DNA of 6,144 nt. Origin: Anaerolineales bacterium. GTDB lineage: Bacteria > Chloroflexota > Anaerolineae > 4572-78 > NAK82. The translations under genes and the position numbers were made by a program. The stretch is from the NCBI GenBank assembly GCA_024643945.1, contig JAHELX010000384.1:1-6144 (forward strand). Direction: 5' to 3'. Below, one piece after another: positions 6,044 through 6,144 of the stretch; within the stretch, counting starts at the first letter, position 1, and each line of letters opens with the position of its first letter. Under the pieces are notes generated by a model, which saw nothing but the letters and a program-made list of their open reading frames with translations, was not told the origin of the DNA and did no database searches.

Positions 6044-6076
6044 TTAGTTCGAACTGGTCAGAATGCTATAGCTGAT

Positions 6077-6106
6077 TTTACACTTTCCCATTAGTTGGTC
6101 TAGTAT
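6077..6106 (+). promoter_or_regulatory. Weak rightward promoter candidate
   Basis: TTTACA (6077-6082; 5 of 6) and TAGTAT (6101-6106; 4 of 6) are spaced by 18 bp, pointing out of the window to the right. If real, a divergent gene would lie there. The region is AT-rich, so chance matches are expected. Confidence 0.2.
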
Positions 6107-6119
6107 ATTGCAAGTATAC
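6103..6119. promoter_or_regulatory. 17-bp near-perfect dyad, possible operator
   Basis: GTATATTGCAAGTATAC is symmetric around a central C with seven of eight pairs matching. It covers the -10 box and start region of the leftward promoter candidate at 6113-6141 and the -10 region of the rightward candidate, a typical location for a repressor site. No regulator gene is in view. Confidence 0.35.
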
Positions 6120-6141
6120 CACAGATTGCTTGGCTATTCAA
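6113..6141 (-). promoter_or_regulatory. Second leftward sigma-70-type promoter candidate
   Basis: Minus strand TTGAAT (6141-6136; 4 of 6) and TATACT (6118-6113; 5 of 6) with a 17-bp spacer. The start would be near 6106, about 580 nt before the SBP gene, and transcription would pass through the MITE-like element and the 21-bp hairpin. It could drive the operon or an unseen short transcript. Confidence 0.35.
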
Positions 6142-6144
6142 CCC

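Larger units (their letters stand above)
5526..6144. other. Non-coding upstream region of the operon
   Basis: 619 bp with no supportable gene in any frame and lower GC than the genes. It contains the operon leader (about 5526-5753), a promoter candidate at 5760-5788, a perfect 21-bp inverted repeat, an 89-bp MITE-like element and promoter-like boxes near the right edge. Between 5790 and 5954 I see only short, weak dyads, such as GCAGGT/ACCTGC at 5881-5906 and CGGGC/GCCCG nearby, and nothing I can assign. The gene upstream of the operon is not in the window, so whether this region is divergent or co-directional with its right neighbour is unknown. Confidence 0.7.

Overview
The window holds one minus-strand operon for a peptide-type (Dpp/Opp/nickel family, PepT subfamily) ABC importer. 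In transcription order, right to left, it encodes an extracellular solute-binding protein (SBP), two permeases, and two ATPases. The second ATPase runs off the left edge, so only its first 282 codons are visible. All five genes are intact as far as they can be seen. No gene is supported on the plus strand.

The SBP points to a member of the Chloroflexota. After its lipoprotein-type signal it has a linker of repeated V/E/K residues (VEVIKTVEVEK-like, three 12-residue units), a style I associate with SBPs of that phylum. The moderately high GC of the genes and the strong Shine-Dalgarno sites fit but do not prove this. The phylum assignment is inference.

Layout: 1-847 DppF-type ATPase (partial); 840-1844 DppD-type ATPase; 1886-2812 DppC-type permease; 2802-3722 DppB-type permease; 3723-3848 intergenic stretch with a strong GC hairpin; 3849-5525 SBP with a GTG start; 5526-6144 non-coding. 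The permease genes overlap by 11 bp and the ATPase genes by 8 bp, so each pair of subunits that forms a heterodimer is probably translationally coupled. The hairpin between the SBP and permease genes fits the usual need for more binding protein than membrane complex.

The 619-bp upstream region is visibly more AT-rich and is the most unusual part. It contains a perfect 21-bp inverted repeat that would sit at the very 5' end of a transcript from a well-spaced promoter candidate, a structured leader with a segment complementary to the SBP ribosome binding site, an 89-bp MITE-like element with 26-nt imperfect terminal inverted repeats, and, at the right edge, another promoter candidate whose -10 box lies in a near-perfect 17-bp dyad.

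The SBP would capture a ligand outside the membrane, DppB and DppC form the channel, and the two ATPases power import. The substrate (di- or oligopeptide, nickel chelate, glycoside or other) cannot be read from the sequence. I see no novel enzyme system, CRISPR, RNA gene or phage gene; the points worth a second look are mainly in the regulatory DNA and the SBP N-terminus.
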